This document shows positions 49,885 through 59,447 of a stretch of DNA of 64,000 bases, piece after piece. Both the position numbers and the translations under genes were made by a program. The notes beneath the pieces were generated by a model. The model worked only from the letters and a program-made list of their open reading frames with translations. It searched no databases and was not told the DNA's origin. Origin of the DNA: Microbacterium terregens. Its GTDB lineage: Bacteria > Actinomycetota > Actinomycetes > Actinomycetales > Microbacteriaceae. Numbering within the stretch: position 1 is the first letter of the stretch; every line of letters starts with the position of its first letter. The stretch spans positions 3,100,001-3,164,000 of the forward strand of contig NZ_BAAAWH010000001.1 of assembly GCF_039534975.1 (NCBI RefSeq), read 5' to 3'.

Positions 49885-51394
49885 CGGTGACCGGTGTGCG
49901 ATTGCCCGCGGCATCCAGTCCGTAGATGCAGTACACCGCCGGAAGCTCGGTCGCGTCGAGGACCAGCGGGGCGACGAACGAGTCTGCGAAGGTGTCGGGA
50001 TCGTCGCAGTCGGTGGACTCCGGCGCACCCCACCGGAATCGCACGGAGGACAGCTCGGGCGGCCGCAGCTCCGGACGGACGACCACACCGTCATCGAGCG
50101 GCTCGACCGTCGCGTCGGCCGCGAACAGGGGCGGCGTACGATCGACCTCGAAGAGCACGGCCGCGGACAGCTCGTATCCCGGGCCACGCGCCGCGCACAG
50201 CAGGAAGAGTCCCTCCGTCTCGGGCAGCTCGGGCATCACGACGACGCCGACCGCCTCCCACGGAGCACCGGCCCGCGGGACGACGACGGTCATCGCATTC
50301 CGATAGGTCTCCTTGTCCGCGCAGGCGGTCCCATCCCCGATCGGCACCAGCACGGTTTGGAGGATCCCGACCGCCACCGCGACGAAGCTCGCCTCCGGCA
50401 GCTGCCCGGCGGCGTCGGGCAGTCCGGCGCCGCGGAACGTCCCGCCGCCGCGCTCGGCCCAGACGTCCGAGAGGGGCAGCGGGCACTCGCCTCCGACGGA
50501 GAACCTGCCTGAGGCGACATCGAAGCACCGGCCGACTCCCGCGACGCTCTGGGCGTAACGTGCGTCCACCGCCTCCACACCGGTGCCGGTGAGACGACAC
50601 GGTCGCCCGGCGGTGCAGGCTCCGCCGTCGGCTGAGCCGGCGCCCGCGGAGGTCGTGCCGATCATCGCCACGACTTCGCCGGGCGCCCCGTCGTGAAGGA
50701 GGAGCAGCGGCGATCCGTTCGACCCTTCGAGGTCGCCCGGGCAGTCGTTGGCCCACACGTGAAACCAGAGCCACGACGACTCGACGAGCGTGTAGGGCCC
50801 GCCGAGTGTGCACTCGCCCCGCCGCATCACGATCGCGTCGGGCTCCAAACCCTCGGTCGGGACGGCGACGTTGACGACGGCATCTCCGGAGCGCGGCTCG
50901 CTCCCGGCGATCCGCACCGCGCGCGCGCCCAGTCGTTCCAGCGCACCCAGGGTCGCGTCGAGCCGGACGATCGCCGCGTCGGTGTCGCGCATCGTCGCGT
51001 ACGCCAGTTCGGCCACGTCGACGGTGACGGTGGCACCGAGGTTGCCCGCAGCGCGGAAGAACTCCGCGGTCCCGGTCCACTCCTGGCCGAGGACCGTCTC
51101 CTGCGCGGATCGCCCCGCGCCACCCACGCAGCGCGCCGTCGTCAGCAGGTACGCCGGACCTTCCTCGACCCCGGTGTCGATCAGCGTCGCGGTGCAGTCC
51201 GCGCCGGCGTGCAGGCTGACGACGCCGCCGAACGCCGCGACCTCCTCGAGGGCCACCGGATCGGTCGGCGCTGACAGTCCGGAGCCGTCCTGCGCCGCTG
51301 ACGAGGTGGGGTTCGGGTCGGGCACACCTGCGGTGCAGGCGGCGAGCGCGATCACGCCGACCAACAGGATTTCCGCAGGCGCCCGATGCCTCAC
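49862..51394 (-). CDS. Trypsin-like fold lipoprotein, probably non-catalytic
   Basis: Protein of 510 aa from GTG 51394 with GAGGGGG upstream. A signal peptide ends in lipobox LAAC (cysteine 20). The S1-type strand that should read TAAHC reads LLTTARCV, so the catalytic histidine is arginine (R88). The serine loop reads GDLEGSNGSP, with asparagine (N226) at the usual catalytic serine position. An aspartate in RDTDAAIVRLD is kept. It is thus likely a pseudoprotease or a binding protein. The C-terminal 150 residues end in an Ig-like or beta-rich part (APESTDCDD, AGNRTPVTVIDIP). It follows murB by 29 bp. Fold assignment is moderate. Confidence 0.7.
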   Translation of the reverse strand: MRHRAPAEILLVGVIALAACTAGVPDPNPTSSAAQDGSGLSAPTDPVALEEVAAFGGVVSLHAGADCTATLIDTGVEEGPAYLLTTARCVGGAGRSAQETVLGQEWTGTAEFFRAAGNLGATVTVDVAELAYATMRDTDAAIVRLDATLGALERLGARAVRIAGSEPRSGDAVVNVAVPTEGLEPDAIVMRRGECTLGGPYTLVESSWLWFHVWANDCPGDLEGSNGSPLLLLHDGAPGEVVAMIGTTSAGAGSADGGACTAGRPCRLTGTGVEAVDARYAQSVAGVGRCFDVASGRFSVGGECPLPLSDVWAERGGGTFRGAGLPDAAGQLPEASFVAVAVGILQTVLVPIGDGTACADKETYRNAMTVVVPRAGAPWEAVGVVVMPELPETEGLFLLCAARGPGYELSAAVLFEVDRTPPLFAADATVEPLDDGVVVRPELRPPELSSVRFRWGAPESTDCDDPDTFADSFVAPLVLDATELPAVYCIYGLDAAGNRTPVTVIDIPAP

Positions 51395-51423
51395 GTCGCA
51401 CCCCCTCGGTCGGAAGGATAGCC

Positions 51424-52560
51424 CTACAGCTCGACCCCCACGAGCACCGGCTCGGGTTGCAGGATGAGACCGAACTCCGCCTGCACACGACCCTGGATGA
51501 ACCGGGCCAGCTGCGCGATCTCCTCCGCGGAGGCACCCCCGCGGTTGGTCAATGCGAGGGCGTGCTTGGTCGACAGTGCCGCGCGCGACCTGGGCAGCTT
51601 GAAGCCCTTGCGGAGACCGGAGTGCTCGATGAGCCAGGCGGCGCTGACCTTGACATCGGATTCGTGAGCCGCCGTCGGCGGGACGTAGCCCTGGTAGGCG
51701 GCGAGCGGGATGACCAGCGCGGAGTCGACAACCGGCGAGAGCGGCCAGCGCGGGCACTCGGACGGAAGCGTGCGCGCGAACGACGCGGATACGATCGCGT
51801 TCTGGAAGAACGACCCGGCGCTGTACGTGTCGGGGTCGTCGTCGTCCAGCACCATGCCCTTGCGGCGCCGCGTGGACAGCACGTGCTCGCGCACCCACGC
51901 GATGGACACGGATGCCGCCGGCTCGAGCCCCAGCGCGGTGCGGAGCTGCTCGCCACCGACCGGGCGCTCGCCGGACCCGACGCGCTCGAGCTCGAGGGTC
52001 ACCGTCAGGATCACGGCCGGGCGTTCCGGCACGAAGCCGTAGTGGTGCTTGAGCACGGACGTCCGGAAGCCGAGACCCAGTTCGGCTGCCGGCACGGCGG
52101 AGACATCGCCGGTCTGCTCGTCGATCAATTCGACCTCGACCAGCGTCTGAACGATCTCCTGACCGTACGCGCCGATGTTCTGCACGGGCGCCGCCCCGAC
52201 GGTTCCGGGGATTCCTGACATCGCCTCGACGCCGGCCAGCCCTTCCTCGACCGCGAACGCGACGAGCGCGTCCCAGTCGTGGCCTGCCTGCACGCGAAGA
52301 CGGACGAAGCCGTCGCGGGGCGACGGCAGTGTCTCGATGCCGGTGGTGAGCACCCGGATGACGGTGCCCTCGAACGGCTGGTCGCCGACGAAGAGGTTCG
52401 ATCCGCCCCCGAGGACGAGCACCGGCTCCCCCTCGCTCCACGCGTTGCGAAGAGCGGGAACGAGCTGTTCGACCGTGTGCGCGTCGAACATGCGCTCGGG
52501 AACGCCGCCGGTGCGCAGTGTGGTCAGCTGCGCCAGCGGGATCGGTGGGATCTCGGGCAT
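51424..52560 (-). CDS. murB: UDP-N-acetylenolpyruvoylglucosamine reductase
   Basis: Protein of 378 aa. FAD-binding blocks are TTLRTGGVPERM, VLVLGGGSNLFVGD and MSGIPGTVGAAPVQNIGAYGQEI. The catalytic serine lies in SAGSFFQNAIVS, and the C-terminal glutamate in LILQPEPVLVG. It makes UDP-MurNAc, a committed peptidoglycan step in the cytoplasm. Gene order with the two MaoC-like genes matches that of other actinobacteria. Confidence 0.95.
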   Translation of the reverse strand: MPEIPPIPLAQLTTLRTGGVPERMFDAHTVEQLVPALRNAWSEGEPVLVLGGGSNLFVGDQPFEGTVIRVLTTGIETLPSPRDGFVRLRVQAGHDWDALVAFAVEEGLAGVEAMSGIPGTVGAAPVQNIGAYGQEIVQTLVEVELIDEQTGDVSAVPAAELGLGFRTSVLKHHYGFVPERPAVILTVTLELERVGSGERPVGGEQLRTALGLEPAASVSIAWVREHVLSTRRRKGMVLDDDDPDTYSAGSFFQNAIVSASFARTLPSECPRWPLSPVVDSALVIPLAAYQGYVPPTAAHESDVKVSAAWLIEHSGLRKGFKLPRSRAALSTKHALALTNRGGASAEEIAQLARFIQGRVQAEFGLILQPEPVLVGVEL

Positions 52561-52563
52561 CGG

Positions 52564-52962
52564 CTAGACGAGACGGACCCGGACCTGCGCCTTGCCGAGC
52601 ACCGTCCGCTCCGCGTGCGTCACGGTGAGATCGATTCTGGCGCTCTCCTCGTCGACTGCGCCGACCTTCGCGATGATCTGCAGCCACGCACCCGCGTCGG
52701 GATCGACCACGACGGGGCGGGTGAAGCGCACGCCGTACTCGAGGATCCGGCCGGCGTCGCCCAGCCACGGCACGATCGTCTCGACCGCGAGGCCCATGGT
52801 GAGCATGCCGTGCGCGAGTACACCGGGCAGGCCGACCGCGCTCGCGACGTCGTCGCGGTAGTGGATCGGATTGAAGTCACCGGACGCGCCGGCATATCGT
52901 ACGAGCGATTCGCGTGTGAGGTGGACCGAACGCTCCGCGACCAGGTCCCCGACGGCGATCAC
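52564..52962 (-). CDS. MaoC-like dehydratase, HadB-type subunit
   Basis: Protein of 132 aa. The hot-dog hydratase signature has its aspartate and histidine in YAGASGDFNPIHYRDD, and GVLAHGMLTMG follows. It likely forms a heterodimer with the adjacent HadA-type protein, as in mycobacterial (3R)-hydroxyacyl-ACP dehydratases of fatty-acid elongation. It overlaps the upstream gene by ATGA and lies 3 bp from murB. Confidence 0.85.
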   Translation of the reverse strand: MIAVGDLVAERSVHLTRESLVRYAGASGDFNPIHYRDDVASAVGLPGVLAHGMLTMGLAVETIVPWLGDAGRILEYGVRFTRPVVVDPDAGAWLQIIAKVGAVDEESARIDLTVTHAERTVLGKAQVRVRLV

Positions 52963-53408
52963 TGCTCGCCCTCCCCGACCACCAGCACGGAGGTCGCGGT
53001 CACCACGTGCTCACCCGCGGCATCCCGGATCTCCGCCTCGCTGGTGACCATGGTGTTGCCGCCGATCGCGCGCAGCCCGGTCACCGAGAGGATCCCGGTG
53101 AGCTCGTCTCCGGCGATGATCGGACGCGTATAGCGGAAGCGCTGCTCCGCGTGCAGGACCCGCGACAGCTCGATGCCCGAGTCGGGCTCGGCGAGCAGCT
53201 GCTGCAGCGTCTGATCCTGAACGACCATCGCGAAGGTCGGCGGCGCGACCACGTCGGCGTAGCCGCGCTCCTGCGCGGCGGCCGGATCGCGATGCTGCGG
53301 GTCGTCGGCGAAAACGGCGCGAGCGAACTCGCGCACCTTCTCACGGCCGACAAGGTAAGGCGCTGTGGGGGGGAAGACGCGCCCGACGAGCTCGGGGTTC
53401 ACTGGCAC
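52959..53408 (-). CDS. MaoC N-terminal-domain dehydratase, HadA-type subunit
   Basis: Protein of 149 aa, a hot-dog fold without the catalytic Asp/His pair: PYLVGREKVREFARAVF at the N-terminus, VVAPPTFAMVV, and LHAEQRFRYTRPIIAGDELTG. It would stabilise the HadB-type partner. First gene of a four-gene minus-strand operon (HadA, HadB, murB, lipoprotein). Confidence 0.83.
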   Translation of the reverse strand: MPVNPELVGRVFPPTAPYLVGREKVREFARAVFADDPQHRDPAAAQERGYADVVAPPTFAMVVQDQTLQQLLAEPDSGIELSRVLHAEQRFRYTRPIIAGDELTGILSVTGLRAIGGNTMVTSEAEIRDAAGEHVVTATSVLVVGEGEQ

Positions 53409-53446
53409 CGTGCCATCCTATCGAGCGGGGCCGGAACCCGAGCGGC

Positions 53447-54253
53447 TCAGCGGCGACGCGCGCGCAGGGTGCGCACGGCCAGCTGGATCGCGATGAACGT
53501 GATGAACACGGCGAACAGCACGTTGCCCCAGAACGGGTCCACGAGGGTCGCGAGCAATGCGCCCAGGGCGGTCGTCGTACACGCCGCGACCCCGATGAGC
53601 GCGGCGGCGGGCAGGTCGACGTTGCCGCGCCGGAGGTTTCCGATCGTTCCCGAGATGGCCGTGGGGATCATCATCAGCAGCGACGTCCCCTTGGCGATGA
53701 GGTCGCTCGTCCCGAACAGCAGCATGAGGGCGGGCACCACCACGATGCCGCCGCCGACGCCGATCAGTCCGGCGATGATCCCCGTCGCCACACCGAGCAC
53801 GACCAGCCCGGTGATCGACAGGACCGTCAGCGGCAGGCCCGCATCGCGGGAGGGGATGACGAGGAAGAGACTGACGACCACGACGGCGAGGAAGCCGATG
53901 AAGCTCCACCGCAGCACCGCGAGCGGCACCCGGGGCAGCAGCCACGTGCCGATCTGCGCGCCGACCACTGCTCCGGCCGCCAGGAGGAGCCCGGGGATCC
54001 ACGCGACCGAGTCGTTCAGCGCATAGGAGATCACCCCGACGGATGCCGTCGGAACGATCGCCGCCAGCGACGTGCCGGCCGCGAGCCTCTGGTTGTAGGC
54101 GAGGATCAGCACGAGAAGCGGAACGATGACCGTTCCGCCGCCGACGCCGAACAGCCCCGAGAGAAGGCCCGCGAGCAGACCGATCCCGAGGCAGCTCAGG
54201 ATGTACTTCGCGCCCCGGGGCCGATCGGTGCCGGGTGCGTCGATGTCGGGCAT
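53447..54253 (-). CDS. TSUP (TauE/SafE) family membrane transporter
   Basis: Protein of 268 aa with about eight membrane segments. The twin family motifs are GLLSGLFGVGGGTVIVPLL near residue 30 and GLIGVGGGIVVVPALMLL near residue 165. TSUP proteins move sulfite, sulfoacetate or other small organic anions. The gene begins 5 bp after hemL, so it is probably transcribed with the haem operon, an unusual association. Confidence 0.88.
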   Translation of the reverse strand: MPDIDAPGTDRPRGAKYILSCLGIGLLAGLLSGLFGVGGGTVIVPLLVLILAYNQRLAAGTSLAAIVPTASVGVISYALNDSVAWIPGLLLAAGAVVGAQIGTWLLPRVPLAVLRWSFIGFLAVVVVSLFLVIPSRDAGLPLTVLSITGLVVLGVATGIIAGLIGVGGGIVVVPALMLLFGTSDLIAKGTSLLMMIPTAISGTIGNLRRGNVDLPAAALIGVAACTTTALGALLATLVDPFWGNVLFAVFITFIAIQLAVRTLRARRR

Positions 54254-54258
54254 GCGAC

Positions 54259-55596
54259 CTAACCTGCCGGTTCCGGACGCGGGGCCCGTGCCGCGGCGCG
54301 GACCGCGGCCGGGAGGGCGGCGGTGATGCGATCCAGTTCCAGGTCGGTATGCGCGGCGGAGAGGAACCACGCCTCGAACACGCTCGGCGGAAGGCTCACG
54401 CCCGCCTCGAGCAGGGTGGTGAAGAACGCCGGGTAGCGCCACGCGTCCTGGTCCTTGGCATCGTCGTAGGTGCGTACCGCACGGTCGCGGAAGGCCAGCG
54501 AGAAGAGGCTGCCGGCACGCGAGACGGTGACGGCGAGCCCTGCCGACGCGAACGCCTCTTCGACGGCCGCCGACAGAATCGCCGCGGACCTGTCGATGCG
54601 CGCGTAGGCATCGGCGTCCGCACCGCGGAGGGTCGCCAGCCCGGCGGCGACCGCGAGCGGATTGCCGCTGAGCGTACCGGCCTGGTACACCGGGCCCAGC
54701 GGCGCCAACAGCTCCATCACGTCCCGGCGGCCGGCGACCGCGGCGAGCGGGAGCCCGCCGCCGACGATCTTGCCGAACGTCACGAGATCGGGCTTCCACA
54801 TCTCGCCGTCGGCGCGCTCGGCTTCCAGACCCCACCACCCGGCCGGCCCGACGCGGAAGCCGGTGAGCACCTCGTCGAGGATCAGCAGTGCGCCCTCGCG
54901 GTGTGCGAGGTCGGACAGCGCCCGGTTGAACCCGTCATCGGGCACGAGCACGCCGGCGTTCGCCCCCGCCGCCTCGGTGATGATCGCGGCGATCCGGCCC
55001 GGATGCGCGGCGAAGGCCGCCTCGATCGCGGCGAGGTCGTTGTAGGGCAGCACGATGGTGAGCGCGGCGACGTCGGCGGGCACCCCCGCCGAGCCGGGCA
55101 GGCCGAGCGTTGCCACGCCCGAGCCGGACTCGGCGAGCAGTCCGTCCGAGTGCCCGTGGTAGTGCCCGGCGAACTTGAGGACGATGTCGCGGCCGGTCGC
55201 GCCGCGCGCCAGGCGCACGGCGGTCATCGTCGCCTCGGTGCCGGTGGAGACCAGGCGGATGCTGTCGAACAGACGTGTGCCGCGGACGGTCGTGCGCTCG
55301 CGCAGCAGCTCGGCCAGCTCGGCCTCGCCGGGGGTGGTCGCTCCGAAGGAGAGTCCGCGCGAGGCGGCATCCTGAACAGCAGCGACGACGTCCGGGTGGG
55401 CATGCCCCAGCAGTGCGGGGCCCCAGGACCCGATCAGGTCGATGTATTCGCGACCCTCGACGTCGGTGACGTACGCCCCGCGTGCCGAGACGAGGAATCG
55501 CGGAGTCCCGCCGACGGAACGGTATGCCCGCACGGGCGAGTTGACCCCTCCCGGGATGACGGCACGGGCGCGGGCGAATTCGGTCTCATTGCTCAT
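54259..55596 (-). CDS. hemL: Glutamate-1-semialdehyde 2,1-aminomutase
   Basis: Protein of 445 aa from ATG 55596. The PLP lysine is in [14 protein letters not shown], and [34 protein letters not shown] and [12 protein letters not shown] are family blocks. Converts glutamate-1-semialdehyde to 5-aminolevulinate, the step after HemA. Overlaps hemB by ATGA. Confidence 0.95.
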   Translation of the reverse strand: MSNETEFARARAVIPGGVNSPVRAYRSVGGTPRFLVSARGAYVTDVEGREYIDLIGSWGPALLGHAHPDVVAAVQDAASRGLSFGATTPGEAELAELLRERTTVRGTRLFDSIRLVSTGTEATMTAVRLARGATGRDIVLKFAGHYHGHSDGLLAESGSGVATLGLPGSAGVPADVAALTIVLPYNDLAAIEAAFAAHPGRIAAIITEAAGANAGVLVPDDGFNRALSDLAHREGALLILDEVLTGFRVGPAGWWGLEAERADGEMWKPDLVTFGKIVGGGLPLAAVAGRRDVMELLAPLGPVYQAGTLSGNPLAVAAGLATLRGADADAYARIDRSAAILSAAVEEAFASAGLAVTVSRAGSLFSLAFRDRAVRTYDDAKDQDAWRYPAFFTTLLEAGVSLPPSVFEAWFLSAAHTDLELDRITAALPAAVRAAARAPRPEPAG

Positions 55597-56615
55597 GCGG
55601 GGCTCCCTTCGCGGATCAGCCGGGCCGCCTCGACGGCCCAATACGTGAGGATCGCGTCGGCGCCGGCGCGGCGGATGGACACGAGCGATTCGAGCACGGC
55701 GCGCTCGCGGTCGATCCAGCCGTGGGCGGCCGCGGCCTCGATCATCGAGTACTCGCCGCTGACCTGGTACGCCCAGACCGGGACAGGGGATGCCGCAGCC
55801 ACTCTCGACAGGACGTCCAGGTAGAGCGACGCGGGCTTGACCATCACGACGTCGGCGCCCTCGTCGACGTCGATCGCGGCCTCGCGCACCCCCTCGCGGG
55901 CGTTGGCCGGGTCGAGCTGGTAGGTCCGGCGATCCCCCGCGAGTGAGGACTGGACGGCTTCGCGGAACGGCCCGTACAGCGCAGAGGCGTATTTGGCGGC
56001 GTACCCGAGGATCGCGGCATCCTGGTGTCCGTGCGCGTCCAGCACGTCGCGCACCGCCCGCACCTGGCCGTCCATCATGCCGGACAGGCCGAGCAGCGCC
56101 GAGCCGGAGGACGCCTGGGCGAGCGCCATCGAGCGATACCGCTCCAGACTCGCATCGTTGTCGACGCGCCCCTGTCGGTCGAGGACGCCGCAGTGGCCGT
56201 GGTCGGTGAACTCGTCCAGGCACAGGTCGGTCTGGATCACGAGGGCGTCACCGACCTCTGCGACCGCGACGCGCGTGGCGACGTTGAGGATGCCGTCCGG
56301 GTCGTCGGCGCCCGAGCCGATGGCGTCCTTGTGCGCGGGCACGCCGAACAGCATCACGCCGCCGATGCCGGCGGCTGCCGCGTCCTCGAGCGCGGGCTTC
56401 AACGAGTCCAGCGTGTGCTGGACGACCCCGGGCATCGATGAGATGGGCACCGGCTCGTTGACGCCCTCGCGGACGAACATCGGCAGGACGAGCTCGGCGG
56501 GGTTCAGGCGCGTCTGGGCGACCAGTCGTCGCCAGGCCGCGCTGCCGCGCACGCGGCGAGGGCGGATCTCGGGCACCGGCCCGTCCGGAGAACTCATCAG
56601 TGCTTCGTTCGTCAT
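55593..56615 (-). CDS. hemB: Delta-aminolevulinic acid dehydratase (porphobilinogen synthase)
   Basis: Protein of 340 aa from ATG 56615. The metal region reads [15 protein letters not shown]132 and C142 are kept but the middle cysteine of the zinc site is an aspartate (D134), as in magnesium-responsive forms. Schiff-base lysines are in [15 protein letters not shown] and [11 protein letters not shown]. Coupled to both hemC and hemL by ATGA overlaps. Confidence 0.95.
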   Translation of the reverse strand: MTNEALMSSPDGPVPEIRPRRVRGSAAWRRLVAQTRLNPAELVLPMFVREGVNEPVPISSMPGVVQHTLDSLKPALEDAAAAGIGGVMLFGVPAHKDAIGSGADDPDGILNVATRVAVAEVGDALVIQTDLCLDEFTDHGHCGVLDRQGRVDNDASLERYRSMALAQASSGSALLGLSGMMDGQVRAVRDVLDAHGHQDAAILGYAAKYASALYGPFREAVQSSLAGDRRTYQLDPANAREGVREAAIDVDEGADVVMVKPASLYLDVLSRVAAASPVPVWAYQVSGEYSMIEAAAAHGWIDRERAVLESLVSIRRAGADAILTYWAVEAARLIREGSPA

Positions 56616-57583
56616 CGCACACCGCCGAGCGGCGCGAGGCGGGCGGCCCCCCGCTCGAGCAGTTCGGTGGCGACCCGGTCCGCGAGGGCGTGCGCCGCAC
56701 GATCGAGGTCTGCCATGCCGATCGCGTCCGGATCGATCGCTTCCGTGCCTGCCGCGGTGAGCCGGTTCGCACCGTCGACGGCGTAGACCGTGGCCGTGAG
56801 GGTGAGGACGCTGCCCTCGAGCCGAGCGGAGGCGGCGATCGGCGCCGAGCATCCGGCCTCCAGACGCGCGAGCACACCACGTTCGGCGGTGGCGGCCGCT
56901 CGTGTCGGGGTGTGATCCACGGAGGCCACCCTTTCCACGAGGGCGTCCGCGGCGTCCGTGCGCACCTCCAGCGCCAGCGCACCCTGGGCGGGCGCGGTCG
57001 GCCAGAAGTCGATATCGAGCAGCTCCGAGGCCTCACCCAGTCGCCCGAGCCGTTCGAGTCCTGCGGCGGCGAGCACCAGCCCGTCGACGCGGCGGTCGTC
57101 GTCGGCGTGGTACAGGCGCCCGAGGCGGGAATCGACGTTGCCCCGGATGCCGACGACGTCCAGATCGGGGCGCGCCGCCAGCAGCTGCGCCCGCCGCCTG
57201 GGAGAACCCGTTCCGACGCGCGATCCGAGCGGCAGGCGCGCGAGCGTCACACCGTCGCGGGTGGCGAGGGCATCGCGGGCGTCCGCGCGTTTCGGCACGG
57301 CCGCGAGGCGGATGCCGTCCGCCTCCGCCGTCGGGAGGTCCTTGAACGAATGCACGACGAGGTCGACCTCCCCTGCCAGGAGCGCGTCGCGCAGCGCCGA
57401 GACGAAGACGCCGGTGCCGCCGAGCGACGCGAGCGGAGCGCTGGAGCGATCACCCTCCGAGCTGATGGTGACCAGTTCGTGGTCGCCGAGGTGCGCGGCG
57501 GTGGCGGCCGTCTGGGCGACGGCGAGCGCGCTGGCGCGGGTTCCGATGCGCAGCGGCGCGCCGGGCTTGAACAGGGCGGTCAT
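56612..57583 (-). CDS. hemC: Porphobilinogen deaminase (hydroxymethylbilane synthase)
   Basis: Protein of 323 aa from ATG 57583. The dipyrromethane cofactor cysteine is in LEAGCSAPIAA. Active-site blocks are IGTRASALAVAQT, VHSFKDLPT and LPLGSRVGTGSPRRRAQL. The product, hydroxymethylbilane, needs HemD to become uroporphyrinogen III, but no hemD is found beside it, where many actinobacteria have one. Confidence 0.95.
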   Translation of the reverse strand: MTALFKPGAPLRIGTRASALAVAQTAATAAHLGDHELVTISSEGDRSSAPLASLGGTGVFVSALRDALLAGEVDLVVHSFKDLPTAEADGIRLAAVPKRADARDALATRDGVTLARLPLGSRVGTGSPRRRAQLLAARPDLDVVGIRGNVDSRLGRLYHADDDRRVDGLVLAAAGLERLGRLGEASELLDIDFWPTAPAQGALALEVRTDAADALVERVASVDHTPTRAAATAERGVLARLEAGCSAPIAASARLEGSVLTLTATVYAVDGANRLTAAGTEAIDPDAIGMADLDRAAHALADRVATELLERGAARLAPLGGVR

Positions 57584-58770
57584 GGCAGGACTCCAGACAC
57601 GGCGGGCTTGAACCCGGCACGGATGTTCTCGCAGCACGCGGGGCGACAGACGTCGAACCAGGGGCCGAGGGGGGTGAGGTGCGGACGCTCAGCCGCGGGT
57701 GTGCCGTCGCGACGCTCGACCACGAGGTCGACGAGGCCGCTGACGAAGGCCGGATCGACTCCGGGAGTGGGGGTGCGCACGGCACGGATGCCGGCCGCCT
57801 CAGCGGCTTCCATCGCTTCGGTGTCCAGGTCCCACAGCACTTCCATGTGGTCGCTGACGAAGCCGAGGGGGACGATCACCACCGCCTCGATCCCGCGCCC
57901 CGGCAGCTCGCCGATGACGTCATTGACGTCCGGCTCGAGCCACGGCTGGGTGGGCGGCCCCGAGCGGGACTGGTACACCAGCTCCCAGCCGGTCTCCGCC
58001 GCCGCGGGGATCGTGTCCGCGACCTGCGCCATCACCGTCGCCGCGACCGCCTCGTGCTGCGCGGCGTAGGCGCCGCCGGCACCGAAGTCGCGATCACGCG
58101 GTCCGGAGCGCTGCGCATCCGAGGTGGGGATGCTGTGCGTGGAGAACAGCACACGGATGCGCCCCGCAGGGACGCCGTCGCCGATCAGGTCCCGCACCGC
58201 CGTGGTCACGCCCTCGGTGAACGCGTGCACGAAGCCGGGGTGGTCGAAGAACTGGCGCACCTTGTCGATGGTGACGGTTCCCGGGGCAAAGCCGCCTTCG
58301 CGCTCCGCGGCATCCAGAGCCCGTGCCAGGTCCTCGCGGTACTGCCGGCAGCTGGAGTACGAGCTGTACGCGCTGGTGGCGATCGCGAGCAGCGTCGCGC
58401 GGCCGTCGGCCGCGGCATCCTGAACCGCCTGTTCCAGGAACGGCGCCCAGTTGCGGTTGCCCCAGTACACCGGCAGATCGATGCCGCGCGCGGCCAGCTC
58501 GGCCTCGAGGGCGGCTTTCAGCGCGCGGTTCTGGGCGTTGATCGGGCTCACGCCCCCGAAGTGCCGGTAGTGGTGGGCGACCTCTTCCAACCTCTCGTCC
58601 GGGATGCCGCGTCCCCGCGTCACGTTGCGCAGGAAGGGGATCACGTCCTCCTGCCCCTCGGGGCCGCCGAATCCGGCCAGCAGGATGCCGTCGTAGGCGA
58701 CCGGCGTCTCGACGTGCTCGGGACCTGCCGCTGCGGCGGGGCTCGCGGCCAGGACGGTGGTGTCGCTCAT
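57580..58770 (-). CDS. cpfC: Coproporphyrin ferrochelatase
   Basis: Protein of 396 aa (HemH/CpfC family). Family blocks are ILLAGFGGPEGQEDVIPFLRNV and HYRHFGGVSPINAQN. Cysteines suited to the [2Fe-2S] cluster of actinobacterial ferrochelatases are C141 in SYSSCRQYRED and C375, C379, C380 in VCRPACCENIRAG. Partner genes chdC and cgoX show that iron goes into coproporphyrin III, the Gram-positive route, not into protoporphyrin. Confidence 0.93.
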   Translation of the reverse strand: MSDTTVLAASPAAAAGPEHVETPVAYDGILLAGFGGPEGQEDVIPFLRNVTRGRGIPDERLEEVAHHYRHFGGVSPINAQNRALKAALEAELAARGIDLPVYWGNRNWAPFLEQAVQDAAADGRATLLAIATSAYSSYSSCRQYREDLARALDAAEREGGFAPGTVTIDKVRQFFDHPGFVHAFTEGVTTAVRDLIGDGVPAGRIRVLFSTHSIPTSDAQRSGPRDRDFGAGGAYAAQHEAVAATVMAQVADTIPAAAETGWELVYQSRSGPPTQPWLEPDVNDVIGELPGRGIEAVVIVPLGFVSDHMEVLWDLDTEAMEAAEAAGIRAVRTPTPGVDPAFVSGLVDLVVERRDGTPAAERPHLTPLGPWFDVCRPACCENIRAGFKPAVSGVLP

Positions 58771-59447
58771 GAGAGCACCTCGGCCAGCTCCTCGAGTTCG
58801 ATCCGGCGCCCTGTGAAGAACGGGACCTCCTCACGGACGTGCCGGCGCGCCTCGGTGGCACGCAGGTGGCGCATGAGATCCACGAGGTCGATCGGGTCGT
58901 CGGCTTCGAGCGCGAGAATCCACTCATAGTCGCCGAGGGCGAAGGAGGCGACCGTGTTTGCCTGCACCTGGGGGTACTCCCGGCCCATGCGACCGTGCTC
59001 GCCGAGCATGCCGCGGCGCTCGTCCTCGGGCAGGATGTACCAGTCCAGGCTGCGCACGAACGGGTAGACGGTCACCCAGTCCTTCGGGCCCAGCCCGCGC
59101 ATGAACGACGGCGAGTGGTCGCGCGTGAACTCGGCGTCGCGGTGCACGCCCAGGGCGTTCCAGCGCGGCGTGAGTGCCGCCAGCGGTGCGACGCGGCGCA
59201 GCATGCGCAGGGCCGCCTGCAACCGCTGAGCGTCGTCGCCGGTCAGCCACAGCATCACGTCGGCGTCCGCGCGCAGCCCCGAGACGTCGTAGATGCCGCG
59301 GAGCGTCACTCCCGTCTCGGCGACCGCGTCCACCGCGGCGGCGAGCGCCGCCGTTCCGGCGTCGGCGGGCTCGGCGTTGTCGGGGCGGGCGTAGACGGCC
59401 CAGAGCGTGTAGCCCACTCGGTCCTGCGTCTCGTTCGTCATGGTCAT
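58767..59447 (-). CDS. chdC: Coproheme decarboxylase (HemQ)
   Basis: Protein of 226 aa, last enzyme of the coproporphyrin-dependent route, turning coproheme into haem b with peroxide. The YILPEDERRGMLGEHGRMGREYP segment holds the catalytic tyrosine region, and FALGDYEWILALEADDPIDLVDLMRHLR the C-terminal half. Two ATGs are possible: 59447 makes the ATGA overlap with cgoX, and 59441 has better spacing from GGAAGG. Confidence 0.93.
   Translation of the reverse strand: MTMTNETQDRVGYTLWAVYARPDNAEPADAGTAALAAAVDAVAETGVTLRGIYDVSGLRADADVMLWLTGDDAQRLQAALRMLRRVAPLAALTPRWNALGVHRDAEFTRDHSPSFMRGLGPKDWVTVYPFVRSLDWYILPEDERRGMLGEHGRMGREYPQVQANTVASFALGDYEWILALEADDPIDLVDLMRHLRATEARRHVREEVPFFTGRRIELEELAEVLS

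Noticed and set aside
51395..52768. In-frame upstream extension of the trypsin-like lipoprotein to nearly 970 codons
   Set aside because: It runs antisense-frame through murB and lacks a ribosome site; GTG 51394 gives a proper lipoprotein signal.
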